From the NCBI RefSeq assembly GCF_001544455.2, contig NZ_FCOC02000006.1:62001-126000 (forward strand): DNA of 64,000 bases. The letters run 5' to 3'. The translations under genes were made by a program, and so were the position numbers. Source of the stretch: Caballeronia sordidicola. Its GTDB lineage: Bacteria; Pseudomonadota; Gammaproteobacteria; Burkholderiales; Burkholderiaceae. The notes beneath the pieces are model-generated. The model searched no databases. It saw only the letters and a program-made list of their open reading frames with translations, and was not told where the DNA came from. Positions 8,169 through 16,952 of the stretch are shown piece after piece; the first letter of the stretch is position 1, and the number at the start of each line of letters is the position of its first letter.

Positions 8169-9155
8169 ATGCAATGGCTTAACGACTCGATCATGATGCA
8201 ACGCGGCGTAGGCGCGAATCGGGAAGGGACGACCCATCAACTGACTGAAGCGTTGCAGGACACGTTTCACTACACCATCGGACCGTATTCCACGCCGGTC
8301 ATGCACGTTCAACCGGGCGACACGGTCGTGGTCGAAACCCGCGACGCATTCGAAGGAAAAATCACGTCCGAGACGGACAAGCCGTCGCAGATCCTGAAGA
8401 TGCCGTTCCTGAATCCGCAGAATGGCCCGATCATGATCGAGGGTGCGGAGAAGGGTGACGTAATTGCGGTGTACATCGAAAAGATGGCGCCGCGCGGCGA
8501 CGATCCGCACGGCTTTTGTTGCATGATCCCCAACTTCGGCGCGTTGACAGGGACGGACTATACGGCCTTGCTCAACGAACCGCTTCCCGAGATTGTCCGC
8601 AAGATCAAGATCGATGAGGACAACGTCTACTGGAGCCGGCGCAATACGTTGCCGTACAAGCCGCATATCGGCACGCTGAGCCTGTCGCCGGAGATCGACT
8701 CCATCAATTCGCTGACGCCGGATTCGCATGGCGGCAATATGGACGTGCCTGACATGGGTCCGGGCAGCATCACCTACCTCCCGGTCCGTTCACCGGGCGC
8801 CCGTTTGTTCATCGGCGACGCACACGCGTGCCAGGGCGACGGCGAAGTCTGCGGAACGGCGGTTGAATATGCAAGCACGACCACCATTCGTGTGGACCTG
8901 ATCAAGAACTGGGCCATTGCGTGGCCGCGTCTTGAGAACGAGGACGCGTTGATGAGCATTGGCAGCGCGAGGCCGCTGGAGGATGCAACGCGGATTGCGT
9001 ATCGCGAGCTTGTGCTGTGGATGGCGGCGGAATACGGATTCGACAAATGGGACGCGTATATGATGCTCAGTCAATGCGGCAAGGTTCGCCTCGGCAATTT
9101 TGTCGATCCAAAATATACGGTCGGCGCCATGATCGCGAAGCATTATCTGAAGTGA
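8169..9155 (+). CDS. Acetamidase/formamidase family amidohydrolase
   Basis: A 328-residue FmdA_AmdA-family protein that hydrolyses short amides to acid and ammonia in the cytosol. Recognisable segments are the N-terminal HYTIGPYSTPVMHVQPGDTVVVE, here only partly quoted as GPYSTPVMHVQPGD, then PHIGTLSLSPE, the glycine-rich HGGNMDVPDMGPGS, and LFIGDAHACQGDGEVCGTA with the Asp/His residues conserved in the family. It is short relative to fungal formamidases (about 400) but normal for bacterial acetamidase-like members. It sits between an amide transporter and AmiC/AmiR, so imported amides are probably hydrolysed here and act as inducers. Confidence 0.88.
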   Translation: MQWLNDSIMMQRGVGANREGTTHQLTEALQDTFHYTIGPYSTPVMHVQPGDTVVVETRDAFEGKITSETDKPSQILKMPFLNPQNGPIMIEGAEKGDVIAVYIEKMAPRGDDPHGFCCMIPNFGALTGTDYTALLNEPLPEIVRKIKIDEDNVYWSRRNTLPYKPHIGTLSLSPEIDSINSLTPDSHGGNMDVPDMGPGSITYLPVRSPGARLFIGDAHACQGDGEVCGTAVEYASTTTIRVDLIKNWAIAWPRLENEDALMSIGSARPLEDATRIAYRELVLWMAAEYGFDKWDAYMMLSQCGKVRLGNFVDPKYTVGAMIAKHYLK

Positions 9156-9198
9156 CGTGCCACGCTGTCCCATGAACGCATGACCTGAAAAGCGCTCC

Positions 9199-10353
9199 AT
9201 GTCTCTATCCGAACCTGTCAAGATCGGGCTGCTGTGCTCCACGACCGGCGCGACTGCGCCGCTGGAAATGTCTCAATGGCGAGGTTCGATCCTGGCTGTG
9301 GAGGAGATCAACCAGCGCGGCGGCGTAGCCGGTCGGGAGCTGTCGGTCGTGCATTACGATCCGGGCTCGGATTCCACGCGCTTTCGGGCGCTCGCGGAAA
9401 AACTCATTCTCGACGACGGCGTGAACGTGATCTTCGGCGGATACACGTCGTCGAGCCGCAAGGCGATGTTGCCTGTCGTGGAGAAACATAATCGTCTGCT
9501 GGTTTATTCGCAGCAATACGAAGGCTTCGAGTTTTCGGAAAACATCATTTATAGCGGCGCGTCGCCAAACCAGAACGGCTTGCAGCTCGCGGACTTCATG
9601 ACGTCGACCTACGGCGCGCGCTGCTACATGGTGGGCTCGCGCTATGTGTACCCGTATGAGTGCAACCGGACAATGCAGGAGCTGTTGCTGCAGCATCCCG
9701 ACGGCGCGATCCTGGGCGAACGGTATCTGGATCTCAATGCGCCGTTCGAGCAATTCGCCGATGTCGTCGCGGACATTCAGAAGAAACGCCCCGACTTCAT
9801 TTTCTGCACGGTGATAGGCCGCACGGTTCCATATCTGTATCAGGCGTTCGCACATGCGGGTCTCGATCCGGCGCGCATGCCGATCGGAAGTCTTAATACT
9901 TCGGAAACCGAAATATCCATGATGGAGCGCGGCGTTGCAACCGGGCATATCACTGCTGCGCCGTATTTCCAGAGCATCGGTACACCAGAGAACAGAACCG
10001 CGCTCGCAGGCCATGTGGAACGGTTTGGACGTCAACATCCAACCGATATGAACTGGGAGGCCGCGTACTACCAGATGCACATGTATGCGAACGCCTTCAA
10101 CAAGGCAGGCTCGGACGATATCGGCACGATCATGCCGCATTTGCTGGGGGCTGAATTCGCGGCCCCGCAAGGACGCGTGCATATCGACCGCGTCAATCAT
10201 CACATGGCGCTGTACCCGCGGATCGGGCGAGCGGGAAGCGACGGGCAGTTTTCCATCCTGCGCGAATCGGCCAATGCGGTCCCGCCGGATCCATACATGG
10301 CGTCACAGAGTCTGGGCGACTGGGTGACGAAGCTCAGCACGCGGGAGCACTGA
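9199..10353 (+). CDS. amiC: AmiC-like amide sensor (negative regulator of AmiR)
   Basis: A 384-residue protein of the AmiC/urea-binding family. Unlike the binding protein at 3491 it has no signal peptide and begins directly with PVKIGLLCSTTGAT, as expected for a cytosolic sensor. It retains AVEEINQRGGVAGREL, FGGYTSSSRKAML and LLVYSQQYEGFE. In Pseudomonas, AmiC holds the antiterminator AmiR inactive until an amide binds. The gene directly upstream of amiR (one base between stop and GTG) has that arrangement. Inferred ligand: the amides handled by the adjacent transporter and formamidase. Confidence 0.88.
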   Translation: MSLSEPVKIGLLCSTTGATAPLEMSQWRGSILAVEEINQRGGVAGRELSVVHYDPGSDSTRFRALAEKLILDDGVNVIFGGYTSSSRKAMLPVVEKHNRLLVYSQQYEGFEFSENIIYSGASPNQNGLQLADFMTSTYGARCYMVGSRYVYPYECNRTMQELLLQHPDGAILGERYLDLNAPFEQFADVVADIQKKRPDFIFCTVIGRTVPYLYQAFAHAGLDPARMPIGSLNTSETEISMMERGVATGHITAAPYFQSIGTPENRTALAGHVERFGRQHPTDMNWEAAYYQMHMYANAFNKAGSDDIGTIMPHLLGAEFAAPQGRVHIDRVNHHMALYPRIGRAGSDGQFSILRESANAVPPDPYMASQSLGDWVTKLSTREH

Positions 10354-10354
10354 C

Positions 10355-11020
10355 GTGACGCCACAACGCGAGAGTCGACAGCGCAGCCTGACCGGTTCGG
10401 TACTGAACCGGGGACTGTCCGTTGTCGTCTTTCATCCCGACGACAACGACGGTGCAACGCTCACCAATCACCTGAAACGCATGGGCTTTCAGGTCGCCGC
10501 GTTCTGGCCGCCGCTCGAAGTGCTGCCCGACAAGGTCGACCTGGTTTTCCGCGCGTTGATTCCGGAAGAACAGGCGCCTCGCGATGCATGGCTCGGCCCT
10601 GACGGGCCGCCGTTGATATCGATCATCTCCTACGAGAATCCCACGTTTATCGACCAGGCATTGAAGATGGGATCTAACGCGATCATCACAACGCCGATCC
10701 GCGCTTCCGGCTTGTTGGCAACCGTTGTGTTTGCAATGCAGAACGCCCGGCAGAACCGGCAGATGACGGAACGCATCGCGAGCCTCGAGCAGAAGGTGAG
10801 TGGAGCACGGCATCTCAACGAGGCCAAATCCATCCTCATGGCAATGCATCAGATATCGGAAGCCGAAGCCTATGAAATCTTGCGCGGCCAGGCAATGGCG
10901 AAGCGCGTCAGCGTCGACGACATGTGTCATTCAATCATCCAGGCAGGCGAACTCCTCAAGGTAAAGCGCGCGCTGCCCAAGCCTTGTCCCGACGATACAC
11001 ATTCCCAGCCCGACCTTTAA
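10355..11020 (+). CDS. amiR: AmiR-like ANTAR-domain transcription antiterminator
   Basis: A 221-residue protein with an N-terminal receiver-like domain lacking a phosphorylation pocket (about 18-125), a short coiled coil (about 130-150) and a C-terminal ANTAR RNA-binding domain (about 145-205). The ANTAR domain includes LNEAKSILMAMHQISEAEAY and RGQAMAKRVSVDDMC, the hallmark helical elements. It starts at GTG 10355 and is coupled to amiC. Its obvious target is the two-hairpin leader with terminator at 3369-3450, at the head of the same operon. This gives a positive loop: amides release AmiR from AmiC, and AmiR lets polymerase pass the terminator. Confidence 0.9.
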   Translation: MTPQRESRQRSLTGSVLNRGLSVVVFHPDDNDGATLTNHLKRMGFQVAAFWPPLEVLPDKVDLVFRALIPEEQAPRDAWLGPDGPPLISIISYENPTFIDQALKMGSNAIITTPIRASGLLATVVFAMQNARQNRQMTERIASLEQKVSGARHLNEAKSILMAMHQISEAEAYEILRGQAMAKRVSVDDMCHSIIQAGELLKVKRALPKPCPDDTHSQPDL

Positions 11021-11031
11021 AGGACTCTTAC

Positions 11032-11794
11032 ATGGACTTGCAACTGAAGGGATTGAAGGCGATTGTCACGGGCGGAACAAAGGGCATTGGCCTCGCGATT
11101 GCGCAAACGCTGGCGAGGGAAGGCGCGTCCGTAGCGATCTGCTCGCGCGACGCGCACGCTGCCGGGCAGACGGCCGAATCTTTGAGCGCGATGAGCGGGA
11201 CCGAGGCGTTGGGCGCGGGCGTCGACGTGGCCGATGGCGCCACGCTGAAACAATGGGTGGAAGACGTCGCGAAGCAATGGGGCGGCCTCGATATCGTCGT
11301 TGCGAACGTAAGTGCGCTTTCCATTTCGAACGACATAGAGTCGTGGCGCAAGCAGTTCGAAACAGACATGCTCGGAACCGTCAATCTTGTCGATGCCGCC
11401 ATGCCATATCTGGAAGCAAGCAAGGCCGGATCGATTGTTGCGATCTCCAGCGTGTCGGGACGCGAAGTGGACTTCGCTGCGGGGCCATACGGCACGTTCA
11501 AGGCTGCGCTGGTTCATTACGTGCAAGGGCTTGCTTATCAGCTTGCGCCAAAGGGGATCCGCGCGAACACGGTATCTCCCGGCAACGTGTACTTCAAGGG
11601 CGGCGTATGGGATTGGATCGAGATCAATAACCCGACGCTTTACGCGGAAGCGCTCGCATTGAATCCGACCAAGCGCATGGCTACGCCTCAGGATCGCAAA
11701 TGCGGTTGCGTTCATTGCGAGCCCCATTGCGAGTTTTGTCAGCGGCACGAATCTCGTGGTCGACGGCGCGCTGACTCGCGGCGTACAGCTATGA
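11032..11794 (+). pseudogene. SDR-family oxidoreductase, frameshifted near the C-terminus
   Basis: A classical short-chain dehydrogenase behind the ribosome site AAAGGA. It has cofactor motif VTGGTKGIG (about 11-19), catalytic Ser in AISSVSG and YGTFK for Tyr/Lys. After residue about 220 the frame is lost: the two-base-shifted frame reads IANAVAFIASPIASFVSG and then a family-typical VVDGA end, stopping at 11792-11794. CAGGATCGC at about 11,688-11,696 looks like CAGGATATCGC with two bases missing. The unshifted frame runs on to 11841 with unrelated residues. It is either a recent disruption or a sequencing error. It is the last gene of the amide operon. Confidence 0.75.
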
Positions 11795-11911
11795 GCCGGG
11801 ACTCGTTTCGTACTGTTCGCAATAAGCAAGGGCTTCGTTAAATTACATGTGGCGCGACGAACAACAACCCCGACTTCGTTGCCATCTACTTACCGCATTG
11901 ATACGTCCCCC

Positions 11912-11938
11912 GTTTCCCCCGTTTCCCCCGTTTCCCCC
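11912..11938. repeat. Short tandem repeat GTTTCCCCC x3
   Basis: Three exact 9-base units GTTTCCCCC in a row, preceded by a partial GTCCCCC. They lie in the 219-base gap between the SDR and the truncated receptor gene. No function is apparent. Units this short without spacers are not a CRISPR array; slipped-strand variation is possible. Confidence 0.8.
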
Positions 11939-12060
11939 GATCCCGTTCCATGCCTGGTTTTATATACCGGGGATTCGTTTTGAAGAAATCCTGACCGCGG
12001 GTCGTTAAGCGGGCACGTTCGTCGAATCCATCGGCGGAGATTTGCGTAAAGGATGCTTAA

Positions 12061-12290
12061 ATGAATCGGTTTGACCGGCTGTCTGTATTGAACAAGCTGC
12101 TGCGGTCGTTCGCGTGTTTGATCATGTTTGGCGCATGTCTGGGCGCCACGGGAATCGGGGCGCTTGCCAAGATGCACGGCATCGCAGCCGAGATCGGCGC
12201 GCAACATCTCGATGGCATCTTCTACCTCGGCGAAGCCACGCGCAACAAGTTGAACACCGACCTTGCCGCTGCCAACCTAAGGAAACTGAT
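12061..12290 (+). pseudogene. N-terminal fragment of a methyl-accepting chemotaxis protein
   Basis: After a good GGATG spacer region, the ATG at 12061 begins MNRFDRLSVLNKLLRSF, followed by a hydrophobic membrane segment and then the start of a periplasmic helical domain (LAKMHGIAAEIGAQHLDG). This is the usual opening of a four-helix-bundle MCP. The similarity stops at about DLAAANL near 12,285, and transposase remnants follow, so the other 450 or so residues (HAMP and signalling domain) are missing. The break is probably an insertion followed by deletion. Confidence 0.6.
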
Positions 12291-12414
12291 AAGAAAACGT
12301 TGCCTTGATGCGAGGGTTGCGCGATGCGCTTTCAATTGGAGCGGCGCCGACGGGCTTGGCTACGGACAAATCCAGGCTGTAATATCGTGCATCAGAGATG
12401 CGAAATCCCGCGCC

Positions 12415-13279
12415 TTAAGCCGCAGATCGCTATCACGCAGCGGCGGGAGGCAAGGCAAAGCGGTGCGCCAAACACAGTGGTGCTGGCTGACGCGGGGTAT
12501 GGAAACGATGCGGCGTTTCGCGCCAGCGTCGGCGAACTCGGCCTGCATTACGCCGTGGGCATCCAGTCGAGCACACGCGTGTGGCCACCGGGACTTGCCC
12601 CGCTGCCGGCTGTACCCTCAACCGGCAAGCTTGGCCGACCTCGAAGCCTGCAACGCCGGGTACCGGGATATGATCCAGTCGCTGTCAAGGACCTAGCACT
12701 AGCGCTCGATCCGTCTTGCTATCACACGGTTTCGTGGCGCGAAGGCAATCGTGCCGCCCTAAGTTCTCGTTTTGCGGCGTTGCGCGTGTGGACCTCTCAC
12801 CGCGATAATTGGCGCGCTACGCCGCGCGATGAAGAATGGCTGCTCATCGAGTGGTCCCTTGGCGGAATCGAACCAACCAAATACTGGCTTTCAACTTTGC
12901 CGGAAGAGACGGTTGTGCAACACCTCGTTCACGTTGCCAAAATGCGATGGCGCATCAAGCGTGACTGTCAGGACCTCAAGCAGGAATTTGGGCTCGGTCA
13001 CTTGAGGGACGTGGGTGGCGTGGTTTTGATCATCACGCATCTCTATGCGTTGCCGCCTTTGGATTTCTCGTCGCACAGCGCCTGAGTCAAGGCAGTAAAA
13101 AAACTCCAACGTCCGCAGCGTGCCTGCCTTACCCGCGGACTACATCCCACGCGGCTCTTCAGCGCATGCAGCGACACGTATCTGATTCGATTGCAACGCG
13201 GCGCTGGCCAGTTGCAGCCCACATCTCCAGGCGATTACGAAGGTGCCCGTGCTGTTGTGTTTTCCACGCATATTTATGA
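12415..13279 (+). mobile_element. IS701-like transposase remnant
   Basis: The frame from about 12,415 reads VLADAGYGND, LGLHYAVGIQSSTRVW, SSRFAALRV and LIEWSLGGIEPTKYWLSTLP, then MRWRIKRDCQDLKQEFGLGH, all characteristic of IS701-family DDE transposases. The N-terminal third is absent. At about 13,005 the frame shifts by one: the shifted frame continues EGRGWRGFDHHASLCVAAFGFL and ends RRCPCCCVFHAYL at the TGA 13277-13279. No terminal inverted repeats were found, so this is a dead fragment. It truncates the chemotaxis gene on its left. Confidence 0.8.
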
Positions 13280-13357
13280 CATAGTAATACTAAGGAGATT
13301 GACGCTCGGTTTTCCGAGAGACTCCGGGTGAAATTTCCTGGATTTACTCACCACTAC

Positions 13358-13706
13358 ACCAAGGTCAGGGGCGAATAGAAGTTCCTGTTCGGGCCGTAGA
13401 CAAGGAAGGCAACACGGTCGATTTGCTTCTGCGAGCCAGGCGGAACAGGGCTGCTGCCCAGCGGCATTTCGAAAAATCGATCCAGCAAAACGGCGCCCCC
13501 GAGACGGTGACGACCGACAAAACCGAAGCCAATCTGGCCGCGCTGCACGCGGTGAACGTCGAGCGCGACACAGCCATTAAGATCTGTCAGATCAAGTGTT
13601 AAACAACGTGGTTGAACAGGGCCATCGGGCGATCAAACGCATCATCCGACCGATGCTCGGGTTCGAGGACTTCCGCTGCGCGCGTGTCATTCTCAGCAGC
13701 ATCTAG
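13358..13706 (+). mobile_element. IS6-like transposase remnant
   Basis: Pieces of an IS6/IS26-type transposase are readable: TKVRGE followed by TAG in place of the usual Trp, then RAVDKEGNTVDFLLRARRN, QQNGAPETVTTDKTEANLAA, and after a second frame change NNVVEQGHRAIKRIIRPMLGF and FRCARVILSSI. There is one nonsense change and frameshifts near 13,392 and 13,600. It is inactive. A small CTCGG-TTTT-CCGAG hairpin lies upstream at about 13,303-13,316. The remaining 183 bases before 13,890 show nothing. Confidence 0.8.
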
Positions 13707-13889
13707 ATCAATGGATGATCGCCAAGGGGAAGATGATACACACTGGCAAATCAAGCTATCTACAGCCAGACAGTTCTACTCGTTGGTGATGTAACCTATC
13801 CTCGTCATATCGCCTTTGTATGACTCAACCGCCTTACCGTGACAGAACCGTCGCGCGGCGGCGCTGAGTCTTCGGCCCAAAGTCTGAAC

Positions 13890-15368
13890 TCAGCGACCTG
13901 GCGCGCGGCCAGCCAGCGCATACGCGACGCAGCACTGTGCCAGCACGTCGCTCGGGTCGACGAGTGTGATTGTGCGACCGTTCGCGGCCCGATAATGCGG
14001 ATTGTCGACCAGCAGCGGCAACTCGGTACAGCCAAGAATCACCACATCGACGCCGCGTGCCGCGAGGTCGTCGATTGCCAGATGCAGGTCATCGACACAT
14101 GTACCGCTTGTGTAGCCGGCCTTCACGCCGCGCTCTCCGTAGATCGCGCACATCACGCGTTCCTGCATCACCGGGTTCGGCAGTACCTGGCGTAGCTCGC
14201 ACGCGTTGAGTGCGTCGCGATACACGCCGCTCGCGACCGTGCCCGACGTCGCAAGCACGCCGATGTCGCGCAGATCCGGGAACATCGCGCGGATGTACCG
14301 CACCGTCTCCGTCAGCATGTTGACGATTGGAATGTCGAGGCGGCGCTGGATCCGCGCGACGAACGCGTGCGCGGTATTACAGGGAATCGCGATCAGGTCC
14401 GCGTCGCCGGCCTCGAGTTTCTTGCAGGTTGCATACAGCGCGATCGTCGGGTCCAGCCCACCGCCGATCAGGTTACCGGTGCGGTCCGGAATCTGCGGGT
14501 TCTGCTCGACGATCACCTTCAGGTGCTCCTGGTCGCGCGCAGCCGGCGTATTGCGGACGATCTTGCTGAGGAAGTCCACCGTCGCCGCCGGGCCGACACC
14601 GCCGACGATGCCGATCTTCAGGCGCTCGGGTGGCGCGGGCTGCACCGCTGCGCCGGCCAGACAGACCGACACCGCGTACTCCACGTACGCGAGGTTGCAG
14701 TCGACGTACGGCGTCGCGTGCGGGCCGGTGCGCTTGAGCTGCGCCACGATGCCTGTCAGACCCGGCACGATCACGTCCGCGCGTTGCGCGGCGAGATCTT
14801 CGAGCGCCGCGTGCAGCAGCATGCCGGACCCATCGCGCACGAGCGCATCGGCATCGGCGCAGACCGCCGACGGATACAGTAGCGTGAACTCCGCCGCGTC
14901 GAAATATGGATCGAACAGCCTCGATTTGCGCACCGCGGCTGGCACGATCATGCCGATGCGTCGAGCGTGCGGATGCTCGCGACGCAGATGCTCGCGGAGC
15001 GCTGCGAGCAGGTCGACGATCAGCAGATCCGTGTTCGAACGTAGTTCGGCGGCGAACGTATGGCTCGTCATGCACGGCAGCAGCACGGTGTCGACGCATT
15101 GCCGGCGAAGCTGCTGTACCGCGTCGAACACATGCAACTTCAGCTCGGAGAGCGTGCCGATGTCCGGTTCGTCGTCGCCGAATCTTGGCTCGTCGACGAT
15201 CACGTCGGCACTGTGCGCATGCAGCGCGGTCGGCAGCGTCTGCATCAGCTTCGCGATCACGTCGGCATTCGCGAGCGGATCGGCCCCGCCGATCACGCCG
15301 AACGAGCGGTCGAACACGATAGCGCTCGTGGGAGCGCGGGCGGTCACAGCAGGCCTCCCGATGTTCAC
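13890..15368 (-). CDS. Tandem aspartate/glutamate (hydantoin) racemase-family protein
   Basis: A 492-residue fusion of two Asp/Glu-racemase domains. The C-terminal half (from about 245) is canonical: GIVGGVGPAATVDFLSKI, first cysteine in IPCNTAHAF and second in LGCTELPLL. The N-terminal half has a degenerate glycine loop (GVIGGADPLANADV) and only a first cysteine in LLPCMTSHTF; the second-cysteine region reads VIVPGLTGI. So one half is probably catalytic and the other structural or binding. It starts at GTG 15368, overlapping the stop of the M81 peptidase gene by four bases. With a D-carbamoylase nearby, racemisation of an amino acid, hydantoin or related compound is likely. Confidence 0.8.
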   Translation of the reverse strand: MNIGRPAVTARAPTSAIVFDRSFGVIGGADPLANADVIAKLMQTLPTALHAHSADVIVDEPRFGDDEPDIGTLSELKLHVFDAVQQLRRQCVDTVLLPCMTSHTFAAELRSNTDLLIVDLLAALREHLRREHPHARRIGMIVPAAVRKSRLFDPYFDAAEFTLLYPSAVCADADALVRDGSGMLLHAALEDLAAQRADVIVPGLTGIVAQLKRTGPHATPYVDCNLAYVEYAVSVCLAGAAVQPAPPERLKIGIVGGVGPAATVDFLSKIVRNTPAARDQEHLKVIVEQNPQIPDRTGNLIGGGLDPTIALYATCKKLEAGDADLIAIPCNTAHAFVARIQRRLDIPIVNMLTETVRYIRAMFPDLRDIGVLATSGTVASGVYRDALNACELRQVLPNPVMQERVMCAIYGERGVKAGYTSGTCVDDLHLAIDDLAARGVDVVILGCTELPLLVDNPHYRAANGRTITLVDPSDVLAQCCVAYALAGRAPGR

Positions 15369-16900
15369 AGGGCCTGCCGCGCGGCGGCGTCGAACTCGGG
15401 GTTGCCGTATGGATAGTACTGTTTCAGATCCACGAACTTGTAGTCCAGGCCATCGAGGCGCATCGTGCCAAGAAAACTCTGCGCCGGCTCGACCAGCACG
15501 ATCGTCTTCGCGAAGCCGCTGTCATCGAAGCCACGCCGGAAATGTACACGCGATTTGATCGCGATGACGTCGTACGCGGTGAGGTCGAAGCCCATCGCAG
15601 TCAGCGCGGCCGGCGTCATGATCTGCATGAGGTAGCGCGAGATCACGAGCACGTTGCCGTCACCGAAGCCCACGCTGATCCAGCCGCTACGCCCGGTCGG
15701 GTCCGACACGTGCAGCACGGTGCCGCGGATCGTCGCCGGTTCGCCGGCCGACTCGTCCACGCGACCGCCGACTGGCATGTCGAACGCGTCCCCCGCGCGG
15801 ATTTCGAGCGTGTGAACCTTGTCGAGCACGTTGGCATCGGTCACCGCCGCGACGAGCACGCGCGCCATGTCGTGATCGATGATCGACTTCAGCAACCACG
15901 TCGCCGCGCCGGAGCGGTCGCTGTGGTCTGCGAGTACGACCGGTGTCGCGCCGTTCGCGACCGCGTGCCGCGCGAGCGCGACGCCTTCGCCGATCTCGTG
16001 GATCCGCGTCGAGTTCAGGAGCGCGTCGCGCTTGCGCCACGCAGTCTCCGCCATGTCGGTCGCGATCTCCTCGGCGAGCGTTGGCCTGTCGTTGGTCATC
16101 ACCTGAATCGTCATCCCGGCGTCCGGCGTGTCCGCCCACGGAAAGCCAAAGAATACGTTGACGAATGCGTCAGGCTCGCGCGCTTCCCAAGTCAGCGCGC
16201 GCTGCACAAGATCCATCCACGGCGATGTACTGGTCCACTGTACGACGGTCGGCGAGATGATCGGCACTTTCTTCGTGACGTGCGCAACCTTATAGTCGCC
16301 CCGCAGCGAGCGCACCATCGCGCGCGCTGCGCGTTCGCCCTGCAGGTAGCAATCGTAGTGCGGGTAATACTTCGTCGTAAACGCCAGGTTCGCGTAGTGC
16401 AGGAACATCCCGTCCTCGTTGCCGTGCGGGTCGAATGTGCCGATCAGCGCCGCGTCGGGGCCGACCGCTTCGCGCACTCGGCGTGCGAGCTCCGCCTCGG
16501 GGCGCTCGACGCCACGCACGCCCATCGCACCGTGCAACGCCATGTAGACGCCGTCAAACGGTCCTTGGCGGTGCAGCTCGGCGATCATGATGCCGACAAA
16601 ATGCTCAAACGCTTCGTTCGTGACCCAGCCTGAGCCGATGTCGGTTTTTGGGAACAACGGCGACTCGATGCCAACCAGCTCCAAACCGGCGAACTCGCGC
16701 GCAAACTTGACGAAGCCACCCATGTAGCCGTGCGGATCACTCTGCAGCAGCGCCTCGTCGCGCGCGGGCGAGCCTGGGTAGACGAAGTCGTCGCGCGTCG
16801 TGTCGTTGGCGAGGAAGGTCACCGTCTCGTGCATGAAGTTCAAGACGGCGATCCGCAGCGGCTTAGTTTGCGCGGAGGCCGCGGGCGTTGGGTGATTCAT
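15365..16900 (-). CDS. M81-family (MlrC-like) metallopeptidase
   Basis: A 511-residue member of the MlrC family (DUF1485 plus MlrC C-terminal domain), zinc enzymes named after microcystin degradation but usually found with small-peptide or opine-like catabolism. Motifs are NFMHETVTFLAND at the start, then GVYMALHGAMGVRG, GTFDPHGN, and the metal-binding HSD in VLADHSDRSGAATWLL. ATG 16900 (MNHPTP) has GGAA a few bases upstream; ATG 16912 is an alternative. It is coupled to the racemase (4-base overlap) and follows an MFS gene. It may cleave an unusual amide bond in the transported compound. Confidence 0.85.
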   Translation of the reverse strand: MNHPTPAASAQTKPLRIAVLNFMHETVTFLANDTTRDDFVYPGSPARDEALLQSDPHGYMGGFVKFAREFAGLELVGIESPLFPKTDIGSGWVTNEAFEHFVGIMIAELHRQGPFDGVYMALHGAMGVRGVERPEAELARRVREAVGPDAALIGTFDPHGNEDGMFLHYANLAFTTKYYPHYDCYLQGERAARAMVRSLRGDYKVAHVTKKVPIISPTVVQWTSTSPWMDLVQRALTWEAREPDAFVNVFFGFPWADTPDAGMTIQVMTNDRPTLAEEIATDMAETAWRKRDALLNSTRIHEIGEGVALARHAVANGATPVVLADHSDRSGAATWLLKSIIDHDMARVLVAAVTDANVLDKVHTLEIRAGDAFDMPVGGRVDESAGEPATIRGTVLHVSDPTGRSGWISVGFGDGNVLVISRYLMQIMTPAALTAMGFDLTAYDVIAIKSRVHFRRGFDDSGFAKTIVLVEPAQSFLGTMRLDGLDYKFVDLKQYYPYGNPEFDAAARQAL

Positions 16901-16952
16901 GAGAGATTCCATTGACAGTCGATGTGAGGACGGCAGCAGGTTGATGGCGAGC

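Noticed and set aside
11905..11938. Tandem GTTTCCCCC units as a CRISPR array
   Set aside because: Nine-base units without spacers, no cas genes; a simple tandem repeat.
14206..15558. 450-residue plus-strand open frame
   Set aside because: Ser/Arg-rich low-complexity shadow of the racemase gene; the opposite strand has clear family motifs.
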